This document shows, piece after piece, positions 55,316-63,225 of a stretch of DNA of 64,000 nucleotides. The DNA is from Pseudomonas reinekei (lineage in GTDB: Bacteria; Pseudomonadota; Gammaproteobacteria; Pseudomonadales; Pseudomonadaceae). The stretch's first letter is position 1. Each line of letters opens with the position of its first letter. The position numbers and the translations under genes were made by a program. Where the stretch lies: positions 54,361 through 118,360 of the forward strand of contig NZ_MSTQ01000015.1 in the NCBI RefSeq assembly GCF_001945365.1, read 5' to 3'. The notes beneath the pieces are model-generated. The model saw only the letters and a list, made by a program, of their open reading frames with translations, searched no databases and was not told where the DNA came from.

Positions 55316-55938
55316 AGGCTGATCCCGACATCGAAGACGATGCTGCGTCCCAGATTACTGCGCAGGAAATCCGGTGCGTCGGGATGGGCGAACAGAACGC
55401 GGGCGAACGTCGGTCCTACCAGCGACAGCGAGCGCCAGCCCTGGCGCAGGTACTCGGTGGGCGGCGGGAAATGGCTGTTGAGGTCCAGCACTTCGCGCTT
55501 GAGGCTGGCGAAGGCGATGATGTCCAGCTCACCCAGGTCCATGCCGCGCTCTTTGTAGTTATGCGCCTTTTTGCGCAGGGTCGGCGCCAACCGCAGCAAG
55601 AATTCGTTGGCGGGGATGCGTCGCGGCTTGGCTTCGCGCCGCACCAGCTGGCTCAGGGAGAACGCGCTGCGCCGGCGTTGCAGCTCATCGCGCCACTCAT
55701 CATTGAGGCGGCGGCCCTCATCGAGCACGAAGAACACTTCGAAACTGGCGTCGCGAAACAGTACGTCCGGTGGTTCCCCGGCCGGGGCGAATTCGTCGGC
55801 GCGATACGGAATGTTCAGCCCTTGCAGCAGGCGTTGGCAAACCCAACGCTCACGCTCCCATTTGCGGGCATTGGACAGGAAAGCGTTGGCTTGCTCGGCC
55901 GCGATGGTCAGCAGGCGTAAGTAATCTGAGTCATCCAT
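55312..55938 (-). CDS. DUF1780 family protein
   Basis: 208 residues from MDDSDYLRLLTIAAEQANAFLSNARKWERERWVCQRLL. The core has FEVFFVLDEGRRLNDEWRDEL and the end VGPTFARVLFAHPDAPDFLRSNLG. No signal peptide; the family is known only as DUF1780, common in pseudomonads. ATG 55938 chosen; an upstream open frame of 59 codons is not coding-like. Its stop overlaps the MOSC gene. Function unknown. Confidence 0.85.
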   Translation of the reverse strand: MDDSDYLRLLTIAAEQANAFLSNARKWERERWVCQRLLQGLNIPYRADEFAPAGEPPDVLFRDASFEVFFVLDEGRRLNDEWRDELQRRRSAFSLSQLVRREAKPRRIPANEFLLRLAPTLRKKAHNYKERGMDLGELDIIAFASLKREVLDLNSHFPPPTEYLRQGWRSLSLVGPTFARVLFAHPDAPDFLRSNLGRSIVFDVGISL

Positions 55939-56065
55939 AGGCCCAAGCTTAGCGTTCAATTGCGACAAGCAGAAAGCGTTAAGCGGTAAAAAGCGTGGCT
56001 GGGCACCCGGAAACGGCGGTGTAGACTGATGGCCACCACTCATATGATTGACCAAGGGGTTGAAT

Positions 56066-56533
56066 GTGAAATATTGGACGGTATTGTTGCTCGGGCTTTT
56101 GCCCCTCTGGGCCAATGCACTTGAGGTCGGCGAGCGTGTGGCACCCTGGACGTTGCTTGATCAGTTCGATCAGGCGTTTACCCTCGACGATCGCACTCAG
56201 ACGCTGCTGGTGGCTCGCAGCATGGAGGGGGCCAAGTTGGTCGACGCTGCGTTGCAAGGCCAGCCCAAAGGCTATCTGGAGGCCCGCCATGCAGTGTTTC
56301 TCGCGGATATCCAGCGCATGCCACGGCTGATCGCCAAAATGTTCGCCGTACCGGCCATGCGTGATTATTCCTACCGGGTGATGCTGGACCGCGATGGCCG
56401 CGTTGCTCCGAGGTATCCCGGTGCCGAAGATAAAGTGCTGTGGTTACAGCTCAAGGGCGGCCAGTTGGTGGCGCAGCACGAGTACGCCACGGCTGCGCAG
56501 TTGCGTGAGGCCTTGGAGACGTCTCACCCATGA
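56066..56533 (+). CDS. Secreted thioredoxin-fold-like hypothetical protein
   Basis: 155 residues. Signal peptide MKYWTVLLLGLLPLWANA, then LEVGERVAPWTLLDQFDQAFTL, a beginning seen in AhpC/thioredoxin-like proteins, but with no CxxC or peroxidatic Cys, so redox activity is unlikely. GTG start at 56066, with AAGGGG seven bases upstream. The stop overlaps the start of the CbiM-like permease (ATGA), suggesting a functional pair at the envelope. Function unknown. Confidence 0.75.
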   Translation: MKYWTVLLLGLLPLWANALEVGERVAPWTLLDQFDQAFTLDDRTQTLLVARSMEGAKLVDAALQGQPKGYLEARHAVFLADIQRMPRLIAKMFAVPAMRDYSYRVMLDRDGRVAPRYPGAEDKVLWLQLKGGQLVAQHEYATAAQLREALETSHP

Positions 56534-57219
56534 TCGGCGCCGAGCTGCTGTCACCGCAAAGTCTGACAGTTGGCTGGCTGATTTATGTGCCGCTGTTGCT
56601 CTGGGCAATCTGGCGTGCGCCGTGGGTCGAGCTGTTCACCGACAGCCGTCGCCAGCATCTGCTGTTCGGCACGGTGTTCGCGCTGTTCATGTTGTGGCTG
56701 GTGCGGCGGGATTTCGACACCGGCGTGTCCTATCACTTCATCGGCATGACGGCGGTGACGCTGTTGCTGGACTGGCCGTTGGCTATCGTCGGCGGGCTGG
56801 TGGCGCAGATGGGGCTGGTGTCGCTCGGGCGGCAGGATTTGTTTGCGGTCGGGGTCAATGGCGCGTTGTTTATTCTGTTGCCGGTGCTGGTGACCGAGTG
56901 CTGTGCGATCCTGGTGGAGCGTGCACAGCCACGCAATCCCTTTGTGTATATCTTCGTTTCCGGATTTTTTGCGGCGGCCCTGTCGGCGTTGCTGTGCCTG
57001 CTGCTGGCGCTCGGGTTGCTGTGGTTCGACGGGCTGTTTGCCATGCCGTACTGGCTGGAGGACTTCGTCGGCTACCTGTGGCTGATCATTTTCCCGGAGG
57101 CATTCATCAACGGCATGGTGGTCAGTGCGCTGGTGGTGTTTTGCCCCGAGTGGCTGGAGACGTTCAACCGCACGCGCTACCTGTCGGCGCCGTGGAAGGA
57201 CGACGATCCCAAGCCTTGA
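56530..57219 (+). CDS. CbiM-like energy-coupling factor permease
   Basis: 229 residues with six or seven hydrophobic segments. Resembles the CbiM/NikM substrate-binding permease family: YHFIGMTAVTLLLDWPLAIVGG, FFAAALSALLCLLLALG, FPEAFINGMVVSALVVFCPEW. The metal-binding N-terminal MHIPDG-type motif of true CbiM is lacking, and no CbiO/CbiQ genes are nearby, so this may be a stand-alone transporter or a membrane protein of other function. Starts inside the stop of the preceding gene. Confidence 0.75.
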   Translation: MIGAELLSPQSLTVGWLIYVPLLLWAIWRAPWVELFTDSRRQHLLFGTVFALFMLWLVRRDFDTGVSYHFIGMTAVTLLLDWPLAIVGGLVAQMGLVSLGRQDLFAVGVNGALFILLPVLVTECCAILVERAQPRNPFVYIFVSGFFAAALSALLCLLLALGLLWFDGLFAMPYWLEDFVGYLWLIIFPEAFINGMVVSALVVFCPEWLETFNRTRYLSAPWKDDDPKP

Positions 57220-57247
57220 TCAGTCCCGGGATCGTCGACGGGAAGGA

Positions 57248-57448
57248 TCAGTGACGCGGGTCGAAATCGCCGCTGAACAGTTCGTCCTCGGCGTCGGGGG
57301 CGACCGGGATCTTGTGTTCTTCCGACGCCCAGGCACCGAGGTCGATCAGTTTGCAACGGTCTGAACAGAACGGCCGGAATTTACTCTCGGCACTCCATTC
57401 GACAGGGGCGCCGCAGGTCGGGCATTCGACGGTTGGGGTTTGGCTCAT
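57248..57448 (-). CDS. yacG: DNA gyrase inhibitor YacG
   Basis: 66 residues. Zinc ribbon with CPTCG and CSDRC (four Cys, CX2C..CX3C), then the conserved FCSDRCKLIDLGAWASEEHKIP. Binds GyrB and inhibits gyrase in E. coli. Overlaps coaE by 4 bases (ATGA-type) as third downstream gene after pilD and coaE. Confidence 0.95.
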   Translation of the reverse strand: MSQTPTVECPTCGAPVEWSAESKFRPFCSDRCKLIDLGAWASEEHKIPVAPDAEDELFSGDFDPRH

Positions 57449-58068
57449 GACTGGCCTCCACGCAAAGTTAGGTAAAAGTGATGCAGGCGCTCGACTTCGC
57501 TGTGCAGCCAGGCGAGGTCGCGGTCATTGACCACCACATCGTCGGCATGGCTGATGCGATCCTGACGGCTGGACTGGGCCTTGAGGATCGCCTGGACCTG
57601 CTGTTCGCTGGTCTGGTCACGTCGCAAGGTGCGTTCGATCTGTAGCTGTTCAGGGGCATCGATGACCAGCACCCGTTGGGTCATGGCGTACTGGCCAGAC
57701 TCGATCAGCAGCGGTGAAACCAGAATCGCGTAAGGTGATTTTGCCAGTGCCAGGTGATGGGCGATTTCTTCGCCGATCAGCGGATGCAGCAAGGCTTCCA
57801 GCCAGCGACGCTCATCCGGCACTTCGAAGATCAGTTTGCGCAATGCGGCGCGATCCAGATGGCCGTCGGCCTGCAACACGCCAGGGCCGAAGTGTTCGGC
57901 GATCTTCGCCAGCGCCGGCCGACCCGGTTCCACCACCCAGCGTGCGGCATGATCGGCATCGACCGCGTGCACACCCAGGTCGATGAAATGCTGGGCAGCC
58001 GCGCTCTTGCCGCTGCCGATGCCGCCGGTCAGGCCGAGAATCCAGGGTTTTTCCACAGGGGTATTCAT
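57445..58068 (-). CDS. coaE: Dephospho-CoA kinase
   Basis: 207 residues, P-loop GLTGGIGSGKSAA at the N-terminus, DADHAARWVVEPG for substrate binding, and a lid region further on. Last step of coenzyme A synthesis. ATG 58068 overlaps the pilD stop, so pilD-coaE-yacG is one translational chain; a longer open frame upstream is only the pilD shadow. Confidence 0.96.
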   Translation of the reverse strand: MNTPVEKPWILGLTGGIGSGKSAAAQHFIDLGVHAVDADHAARWVVEPGRPALAKIAEHFGPGVLQADGHLDRAALRKLIFEVPDERRWLEALLHPLIGEEIAHHLALAKSPYAILVSPLLIESGQYAMTQRVLVIDAPEQLQIERTLRRDQTSEQQVQAILKAQSSRQDRISHADDVVVNDRDLAWLHSEVERLHHFYLTLRGGQS

Positions 58069-58937
58069 TTCAAACCGACAAACTGCCAATAGAAGTCGGT
58101 TATTTGACCACCCCAGAGCAAGGCAATCCAGCCGGCAATTGCCAGATAGGGACCGAAGGGGATCGGCGTAGACGTTTTGGCGTTGCGCAAGCGCAGGTAA
58201 ATTACGCCAATCACCGCGCCTACCAGGGATGACAACAGGATCGTCAGCGGCAGAACCTGCCAGCCGCCCCACGCGCCAAACATCGCCAGCAACTTGAAGT
58301 CACCATGGCCCATGCCGTCCTTGCCGGTGAGCAGCTTGAACAGCCAGAACACCGACCACAGCGTCATGTAACCGGCCACGGCGCCCCACACCGCATCCGG
58401 CAAGGGCACGAACAGACCGAGACTGTTGACGATCAGCCCCAGCCACAACAAGGGCAGCACCAGCACGTCCGGCAGCAGTTGGTGCTCGGCGTCGATCAGG
58501 CTCATGGCCAAGAGGCCCCAGCTCAGGAGCAATGTCATGCACGCTTGCCAGCCGGAACCGAAATGCCAGGCAATGAAGGCCGATCCCAGGCCGCAAGCCA
58601 GTTCGACCAGCGGATAACGTCTGCTGATCGGTGCTGAGCAGCCAGAACAGCGGCCGCGCAGGAACAGAAAACTGAGTACCGGAATATTTTCCCATGGGCG
58701 AATCCGGTGGCTGCAATGCGGGCAGTGTGAGTGGGGTAGAAACAGATTCAAGGTCGGCAGCGTTGATTCGCCGGGCAGCCCAAGGATCTCGTGGGCCTGC
58801 ACGCGCCATTCGCGTTCCAGCATTTTCGGCAGGCGCCAGACCAGCACGTTGAGAAAGCTGCCGACCAGCAGGCCGATCACCCCGGCGATCACAACGAACA
58901 CCAGCGGATATTGAATCAGTATTTCGTTCAAGGGCAT
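58065..58937 (-). CDS. pilD: Type IV prepilin peptidase / N-methyltransferase PilD
   Basis: 290 residues, eight membrane segments. N-terminal methylase domain with the zinc cysteines CPHC and CSGC; aspartyl protease motifs SLIDAEHQLLPD and GKDGMGHGDFKLLA. Cuts the Gly-Phe bond of prepilins (PilA, FimU, PilV, PilW, PilX, PilE, FimT here) and methylates the new N-terminus. Also serves type II secretion if present elsewhere. Start 58937 gives MPLNEILIQYPL; it is one base beyond the pilC stop. Confidence 0.96.
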   Translation of the reverse strand: MPLNEILIQYPLVFVVIAGVIGLLVGSFLNVLVWRLPKMLEREWRVQAHEILGLPGESTLPTLNLFLPHSHCPHCSHRIRPWENIPVLSFLFLRGRCSGCSAPISRRYPLVELACGLGSAFIAWHFGSGWQACMTLLLSWGLLAMSLIDAEHQLLPDVLVLPLLWLGLIVNSLGLFVPLPDAVWGAVAGYMTLWSVFWLFKLLTGKDGMGHGDFKLLAMFGAWGGWQVLPLTILLSSLVGAVIGVIYLRLRNAKTSTPIPFGPYLAIAGWIALLWGGQITDFYWQFVGLK

Positions 58938-58938
58938 G

Positions 58939-60156
58939 TCAGATCGCTGAGCCGAGTTGGAAGATGGGCAGGTACATGGCAACCACCAATCCACCGACGA
59001 TAACACCCAGCACCACCATGATGAACGGTTCCATCAGGCTGGTCAGGTTATCGACCATGTTGTCGACCTCGTCCTCGTAGAATCCGGCGACCTTGTCGAG
59101 CATGTCATCCAGTGCGCCGGACTCTTCGCCGATGGCGGTCATCTGAATCGCCATGTTCGGGAAAATGCCGGATGTGCGCATGGAAAAATTCAGCTGCATG
59201 CCTGTCGAGACGTCCTGCCTGATGCGCAGCACGGCCCTTTTGAACACGATGTTGCCGGTGGCGCCGCCCACTGACTCCAGGGCTTCCACCAGCGGCACGC
59301 CGGCCGCGAAGGTGGTCGACAAGGTACGGGCAAATCGGGCCACGGCGGACTTGTACATCAAGGTGCCCACCAGCGGCAGCTTCAGCAGCCAGGCGTCGGT
59401 GCGGTCGCGAAAACCCTGTGAAGTCCTGAAGGCGTGGCGCACCCCGAAAATCGCCACCATCAGCGCGCCGAGCATGACCCACCACCCGTCCTGCATGAAC
59501 CGCGAAAGGCCAATGACCATCACGGTGAAGGCGGGCAATTCGGCACCGAACCCCTCGAACACCGATTGAAACTGTGGCACCACCTTGACCAGCAGAATGG
59601 CGGTAACGATCATCGCCACGAAGACCACCACCAGCGGATAGGTCATGGCTTTCTTGATCTTGGCCTTGAGGCTTTCGCTCTTTTCCTTGTAGGTCGCCAC
59701 CCGCTCCAGCAGCGTATCCAGTGCACCGGCCTGCTCACCGGCGTCCACCAGGTTGCAGTAGAGCTCATCGAAATATTGCGGTTTTTTGCGCAGGGCGGCG
59801 GCGAAGCTGTTGCCTGCCGCGACTTCCTGTTTCACCTCGTCCACCAGCTTGCGCATCGTCGGGTTGTCGAAGCCTTCGCCGATGATGTCGAACGATTGCA
59901 GGAGCGGCACACCGGCTTTCATCATCGTCGCCATTTGCCGGGTGAAAAGGGCGATGTCGTGGGCCTTGATGCGTTTGCCCATGTTGAAAATCGAGGTGGT
60001 TTTCTTGCGCACCTTTCCGGGGTTGATGCCTTGCTTGCGCAGTTGTGCCTTGACCAGCGCCGGGTTCTGCCCACTCAACTCGCCGCTGATTTTCGTGCCT
60101 TTGCGGTCTGTGCCTTCCCAGGCATACACGCTCATTTTCGCTGCCTTGACCGCCAT
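58939..60156 (-). CDS. pilC: Type IV pilus platform protein PilC
   Basis: 405 residues, GspF/PilC family with two repeated cytoplasmic domains and three membrane helices (about 170-195, 220-245, 375-400). Conserved FTRQMATMMKAGVPLLQSF and the second copy FARTLSTTFAAGVPLVEALESVGGATGN. Inner-membrane platform that couples the ATPases to fibre growth. AAGGA six bases before the ATG. It follows pilB after 2 bp, a typical pilBCD operon. Confidence 0.97.
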   Translation of the reverse strand: MAVKAAKMSVYAWEGTDRKGTKISGELSGQNPALVKAQLRKQGINPGKVRKKTTSIFNMGKRIKAHDIALFTRQMATMMKAGVPLLQSFDIIGEGFDNPTMRKLVDEVKQEVAAGNSFAAALRKKPQYFDELYCNLVDAGEQAGALDTLLERVATYKEKSESLKAKIKKAMTYPLVVVFVAMIVTAILLVKVVPQFQSVFEGFGAELPAFTVMVIGLSRFMQDGWWVMLGALMVAIFGVRHAFRTSQGFRDRTDAWLLKLPLVGTLMYKSAVARFARTLSTTFAAGVPLVEALESVGGATGNIVFKRAVLRIRQDVSTGMQLNFSMRTSGIFPNMAIQMTAIGEESGALDDMLDKVAGFYEDEVDNMVDNLTSLMEPFIMVVLGVIVGGLVVAMYLPIFQLGSAI

Positions 60157-60158
60157 GT

Positions 60159-61859
60159 TCAGTCCTTGGTAACCCGGTTGATTTCTTCCAGACTGGTGAT
60201 GCCCTGCATGGCTTTGAGCAGTCCTGAGGTGCGCAGGTCGTTAAAGCCGTCCTTACGCATCTGGTCATCGATTTGCAGTGCGTTGCCTTCGGCCATGATC
60301 AGTCGTTGCAGGTCCGTCGTGTTCTTCACCACTTCATAAATCCCCACCCGCCCTTTGTAGCCGCCGTTGCAGTGATCGCAGCCGACCGGTCCATAGATCG
60401 TGAAGGTGCCGATGCGTTCCTCGGGAAAACCTTCCTTGAGCAACGTTTCGCGGGGAATCTCCACCGGGACTCGGCAATGGCTGCACAGTTTGCGCGCCAG
60501 GCGCTGGGCGATGATCAGGCTGACGGAAGTGGCGATATTGAAGCCCTGGATGCCCATGTTGTGCAGGCGGGTCAGGGTTTGCGCGGCGCTGTTGGTGTGT
60601 AGGGTCGACAATACCAGGTGCCCGGTCTGGGCAGCCTTGATGGCGATTTCGGCGGTTTCGAGATCGCGGATTTCGCCGACCATGATCACGTCCGGGTCCT
60701 GACGCAGGAACGAGCGCAACGCCTGGGCGAAATCCATGCCCTGCTTGGGATTGACGTTGACCTGGTTGATGCCTTCCATGTTGATTTCGACCGGGTCTTC
60801 GGCGGTCGAAATGTTGATGTCCACGGTATTGAGAATGTTCAGCCCGGTGTAGAGCGACACGGTTTTGCCCGAGCCGGTGGGGCCAGTCACCAGAATCATG
60901 CCTTGCGGCTGTTTCAGCGCCGCCATGTACAGGTCTTTCTGGTCGGGCTCATACCCAAGGGCGTCGATGCCCATTTGCGCGCTGGTGGGGTCGAGAATCC
61001 GGATCACCACTTTTTCGCCCCACAGGGTCGGCAAGGTATTGACCCGAAAGTCGATGGACTTGCTTTTGGACAGGCGCATTTTGATCCGGCCGTCCTGTGG
61101 CCTGCGACGTTCGGAGATGTCGAGGCTGGCCATGACTTTCAGGCGTGCGGCGATGCGGCTGGCCAGCTGGATCGGCGGCCTGGCGACTTCATGCAACACG
61201 CCATCGGTACGCATGCGCACGCGGTAGTGCTTTTCGTAGGGCTCGAAATGCAGGTCTGAAGATCCGCTCCTGATCGCGTCGAGCAACATCTTATGGACGA
61301 AGCGCACCACCGGTGCGTCATCGGCCTCCTGAGCGCCGATTGCGTCCTGGTTTTTATCATCGGTGGCCTCGATGTCCAGGCCATCGAGGTCAACGTCGGC
61401 AATGTCTTCCAGGCCTGTGCCATGGCTGTCGAAGAATTTATCGATGGCATCGCTGAGCTTGTCGTCTTCGACCAGGATCGCTTCGGTGGTGAGCCCGGTA
61501 CTGAACTGGATGTCGTTGATCGCCTGATGGTTGGTCGGATCGGAAACCCCGACGAACAACTTGTTGCCACGGCGCCAGAGAGGCAGGGCGTGATGCTGGC
61601 GGACCAGCTTCTCGCTGACCAGGCCCTTGGGCTGCATGTCGTTGTCCAGGGCATGCAGGTCCAGCAGCGCCATGCCGAAGTGTTCCGAGGCGATCTCGGC
61701 GACCTGACGGCTTTTCACCAGTTTGTTCTGCACCAGGTAGCTGACCAGGGACATACGGTTGCGTTGGGCTTGCTGATACGCCTGTCGCGCGCTTTTGTCA
61801 GTGAGCAGCTCGGCCAGGACCAACTGTTTGGCCAGACCGCTGAGGGCGATGTCATTCAT
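60159..61859 (-). CDS. pilB: Type IV pilus extension ATPase PilB
   Basis: 566 residues. N-terminal MshEN-type domains (about 1-145), then a GspE-type ATPase: Walker A GPTGSGKTVSLYTG, Asp box EDPVEINMEGINQV, Walker B DPDVIMVGEIRDLETAEIA, and the tetracysteine zinc motif (CSHCRVP ... GCDHCNGGYKGR). It powers pilus extension. MshE-type domains bind c-di-GMP in some homologues, which would link to MorA in this window. ATG 61859. Divergent from pilA. Confidence 0.97.
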   Translation of the reverse strand: MNDIALSGLAKQLVLAELLTDKSARQAYQQAQRNRMSLVSYLVQNKLVKSRQVAEIASEHFGMALLDLHALDNDMQPKGLVSEKLVRQHHALPLWRRGNKLFVGVSDPTNHQAINDIQFSTGLTTEAILVEDDKLSDAIDKFFDSHGTGLEDIADVDLDGLDIEATDDKNQDAIGAQEADDAPVVRFVHKMLLDAIRSGSSDLHFEPYEKHYRVRMRTDGVLHEVARPPIQLASRIAARLKVMASLDISERRRPQDGRIKMRLSKSKSIDFRVNTLPTLWGEKVVIRILDPTSAQMGIDALGYEPDQKDLYMAALKQPQGMILVTGPTGSGKTVSLYTGLNILNTVDINISTAEDPVEINMEGINQVNVNPKQGMDFAQALRSFLRQDPDVIMVGEIRDLETAEIAIKAAQTGHLVLSTLHTNSAAQTLTRLHNMGIQGFNIATSVSLIIAQRLARKLCSHCRVPVEIPRETLLKEGFPEERIGTFTIYGPVGCDHCNGGYKGRVGIYEVVKNTTDLQRLIMAEGNALQIDDQMRKDGFNDLRTSGLLKAMQGITSLEEINRVTKD

Positions 61860-61932
61860 GGGGATACCGGATGCAGACAATTCATGACTTATAGCCTAGT
61901 CAAGCGGCGGAACCAAACCAGCGGCCCCGAGG

Positions 61933-61947
61933 TGACAAAAAGTGTCA
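61933..61947. promoter_or_regulatory. Inverted repeat upstream of pilA, candidate PilR site
   Basis: TGACA-N5-TGTCA (61933-61947), about 75-90 bp before the sigma-54 promoter, where enhancer-binding proteins act. P. aeruginosa PilR sites contain TGTC repeats. The match is short, so this is a candidate only. Confidence 0.45.
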
Positions 61948-62020
61948 GATAGTGCGGATCCTGGGAGTAGGAAAGGTCTTTAAGCCCGGCGAGTACCCCG
62001 CCAACACGGCATACCGGGCT

Positions 62021-62036
62021 TGGCATGGGCTGTGCT
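62021..62036 (+). promoter_or_regulatory. Sigma-54 promoter of pilA
   Basis: TGGCATGGGCTGTGCT: -24 GG (62022-62023) and -12 GC (62034-62035) at the required spacing, against consensus TGGCACG-N4-TTGCA/T. It lies about 50 bp before the pilA ATG; PilS/PilR are encoded in this window. An 8-bp inverted repeat (AAGCCCGG at 61982-61989 and CCGGGCTT at 62014-62021) overlaps its upstream edge. Confidence 0.8.
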
Positions 62037-62084
62037 GCGACAGGTTCAGATCATGAGATTTCGACTCATGCACGGAGGCTGGCT

Positions 62085-62504
62085 ATGAAGACTCAAAAAG
62101 GTTTTACCCTGATCGAGCTGCTGATCGTGGTGGCAATCATCGGCATTCTCGCGACGTTTGCGATACCGGCGTACTCCAAGTACCAGGCGCGGGCCAAGGT
62201 TACGGCGGGGCTGGCGGAGATTTCGGCGTTGAAGGTGCCATTTGAAGACTTGATGAACCAGGGAACCGACCCGGACCTGACAAAAGTGGGTGGTACGGCA
62301 ACGACGTCCAACTGCACCACCACCGCCTCGGGCAAGGCGGCTGACGGGACGGGTGAAATCGCCTGTACGATTCTGAATGCTCCAGGGCCGGTGCTGAATC
62401 AAACCATCACCCTGAAACGCGCCCTGACCGGTTGGACTTGCTCCACGACGGTCGATCAGGAGTTCGCGCCGAAGGGCTGTGCCGGTGTGGCGCCCAAAGT
62501 CTGA
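62085..62504 (+). CDS. pilA: Major type IV pilin PilA
   Basis: 139 residues. Prepilin leader MKTQKG-FTLIELLIVVAIIGILATFAIPAYSKYQ with Glu5; the mature pilin is 133 residues. Four cysteines: TSNCTTT, IACTIL and the C-terminal pair WTCSTT/KGCAG that closes the D-region loop. GGAGG lies ten bases before the ATG. Divergent from pilBCD. No glycosyltransferase gene follows; instead a palindromic element and a degenerated region. Confidence 0.96.
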   Translation: MKTQKGFTLIELLIVVAIIGILATFAIPAYSKYQARAKVTAGLAEISALKVPFEDLMNQGTDPDLTKVGGTATTSNCTTTASGKAADGTGEIACTILNAPGPVLNQTITLKRALTGWTCSTTVDQEFAPKGCAGVAPKV

Positions 62505-62538
62505 CCTTGGCTGATCGCCTGAAACCCCGCCTTGGCGT

Positions 62539-62641
62539 AATGCTGTTCAGTTAAGGACGAACATTGTATCTGTGGCGAGGGAGCAAGCTCCCTCGCCACA
62601 GGTTACTGATTGCTCGCTCTATCTCTTAACTGAACAGCATT
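62539..62641. repeat. 103-bp element with perfect 17-bp inverted ends around a REP hairpin
   Basis: AATGCTGTTCAGTTAAG (62539-62555) and CTTAACTGAACAGCATT (62625-62641) are perfect inverted repeats. Between them at 62570-62601 is a REP hairpin (15-bp stem CTGTGGCGAGGGAGC / GCTCCCTCGCCACAG, AA loop). No ORF. It looks like a MITE-like or REP-bearing element. Confidence 0.85.
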
Positions 62642-62985
62642 GCACCTCGTGCGGGTTTTTTTACCCTCTCCATGCTCATGCATGGCCTCTATCCACCCCT
62701 CCCGGGCATCACTACATCCAGGCAAAATACGGTGTACCTCAAGCAACATTCGTTGTGCGCGTAAGACGGTTCCTAGGACTGTTCTGGTTTACATTTTGAA
62801 CATTAAATCTGTTTTTCAACTCCGCCCCAGCATCTACGCATCTACACGCCTTTCACCCGCTAAAAAACCATACAGAGCCACCACATCGCCACGATTGTGC
62901 CGGTGAATTTGCGCCCGCTAACGTCCAGCCATCACCGCTCAGTCAACCATCATCACCTCGGACATAACAAATCGATCTGGAGGAT
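62642..62985. other. Intergenic stretch without a supported gene
   Basis: AT-richer than the surroundings and rich in stops in all frames. Nothing here resembles a gene, RNA or mobile element that I can name; it separates pilA from the type VI effector remnants. Confidence 0.5.
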
Positions 62986-62988
62986 GGT

Positions 62989-63174
62989 TGAGCCGTGTCG
63001 TATCAACGAATGGGTGATCGATGAAATGTCGGCAGCGATGCATCGGGCGCAAGCGACGGCATCGCAACGGCACGGATGCCAACGTTCAAAATCCGAGAAT
63101 CGAGTACGCCGATGACTCGTCGGTCATGAGCCTGCCGGATCAATACGGACCGACTATTGAAACCTCTCAGTAAA
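62989..63174 (+). pseudogene. Possible frameshifted gene remnant upstream of the Tle3-like pseudogene
   Basis: In one frame 62989-63115 reads VEPCRINEWVIDEMSAAMHR and on; in the next frame, from about 63072, it reads GTDANVQNPRIEYADDSS then VMSLPDQYGPTIETSQ and stops at TAA (about 63174). The two pieces together look like the C-terminal part of one protein broken by a shift near 63070. I cannot name the family; its place just before the lipase remnant suggests an accessory protein of the same effector operon. Confidence 0.35.
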
Positions 63175-63225
63175 AGGACACTGCTCCTCTGTGGATCAGC
63201 AAGAGGAACATGATTTCAAAAGGAT

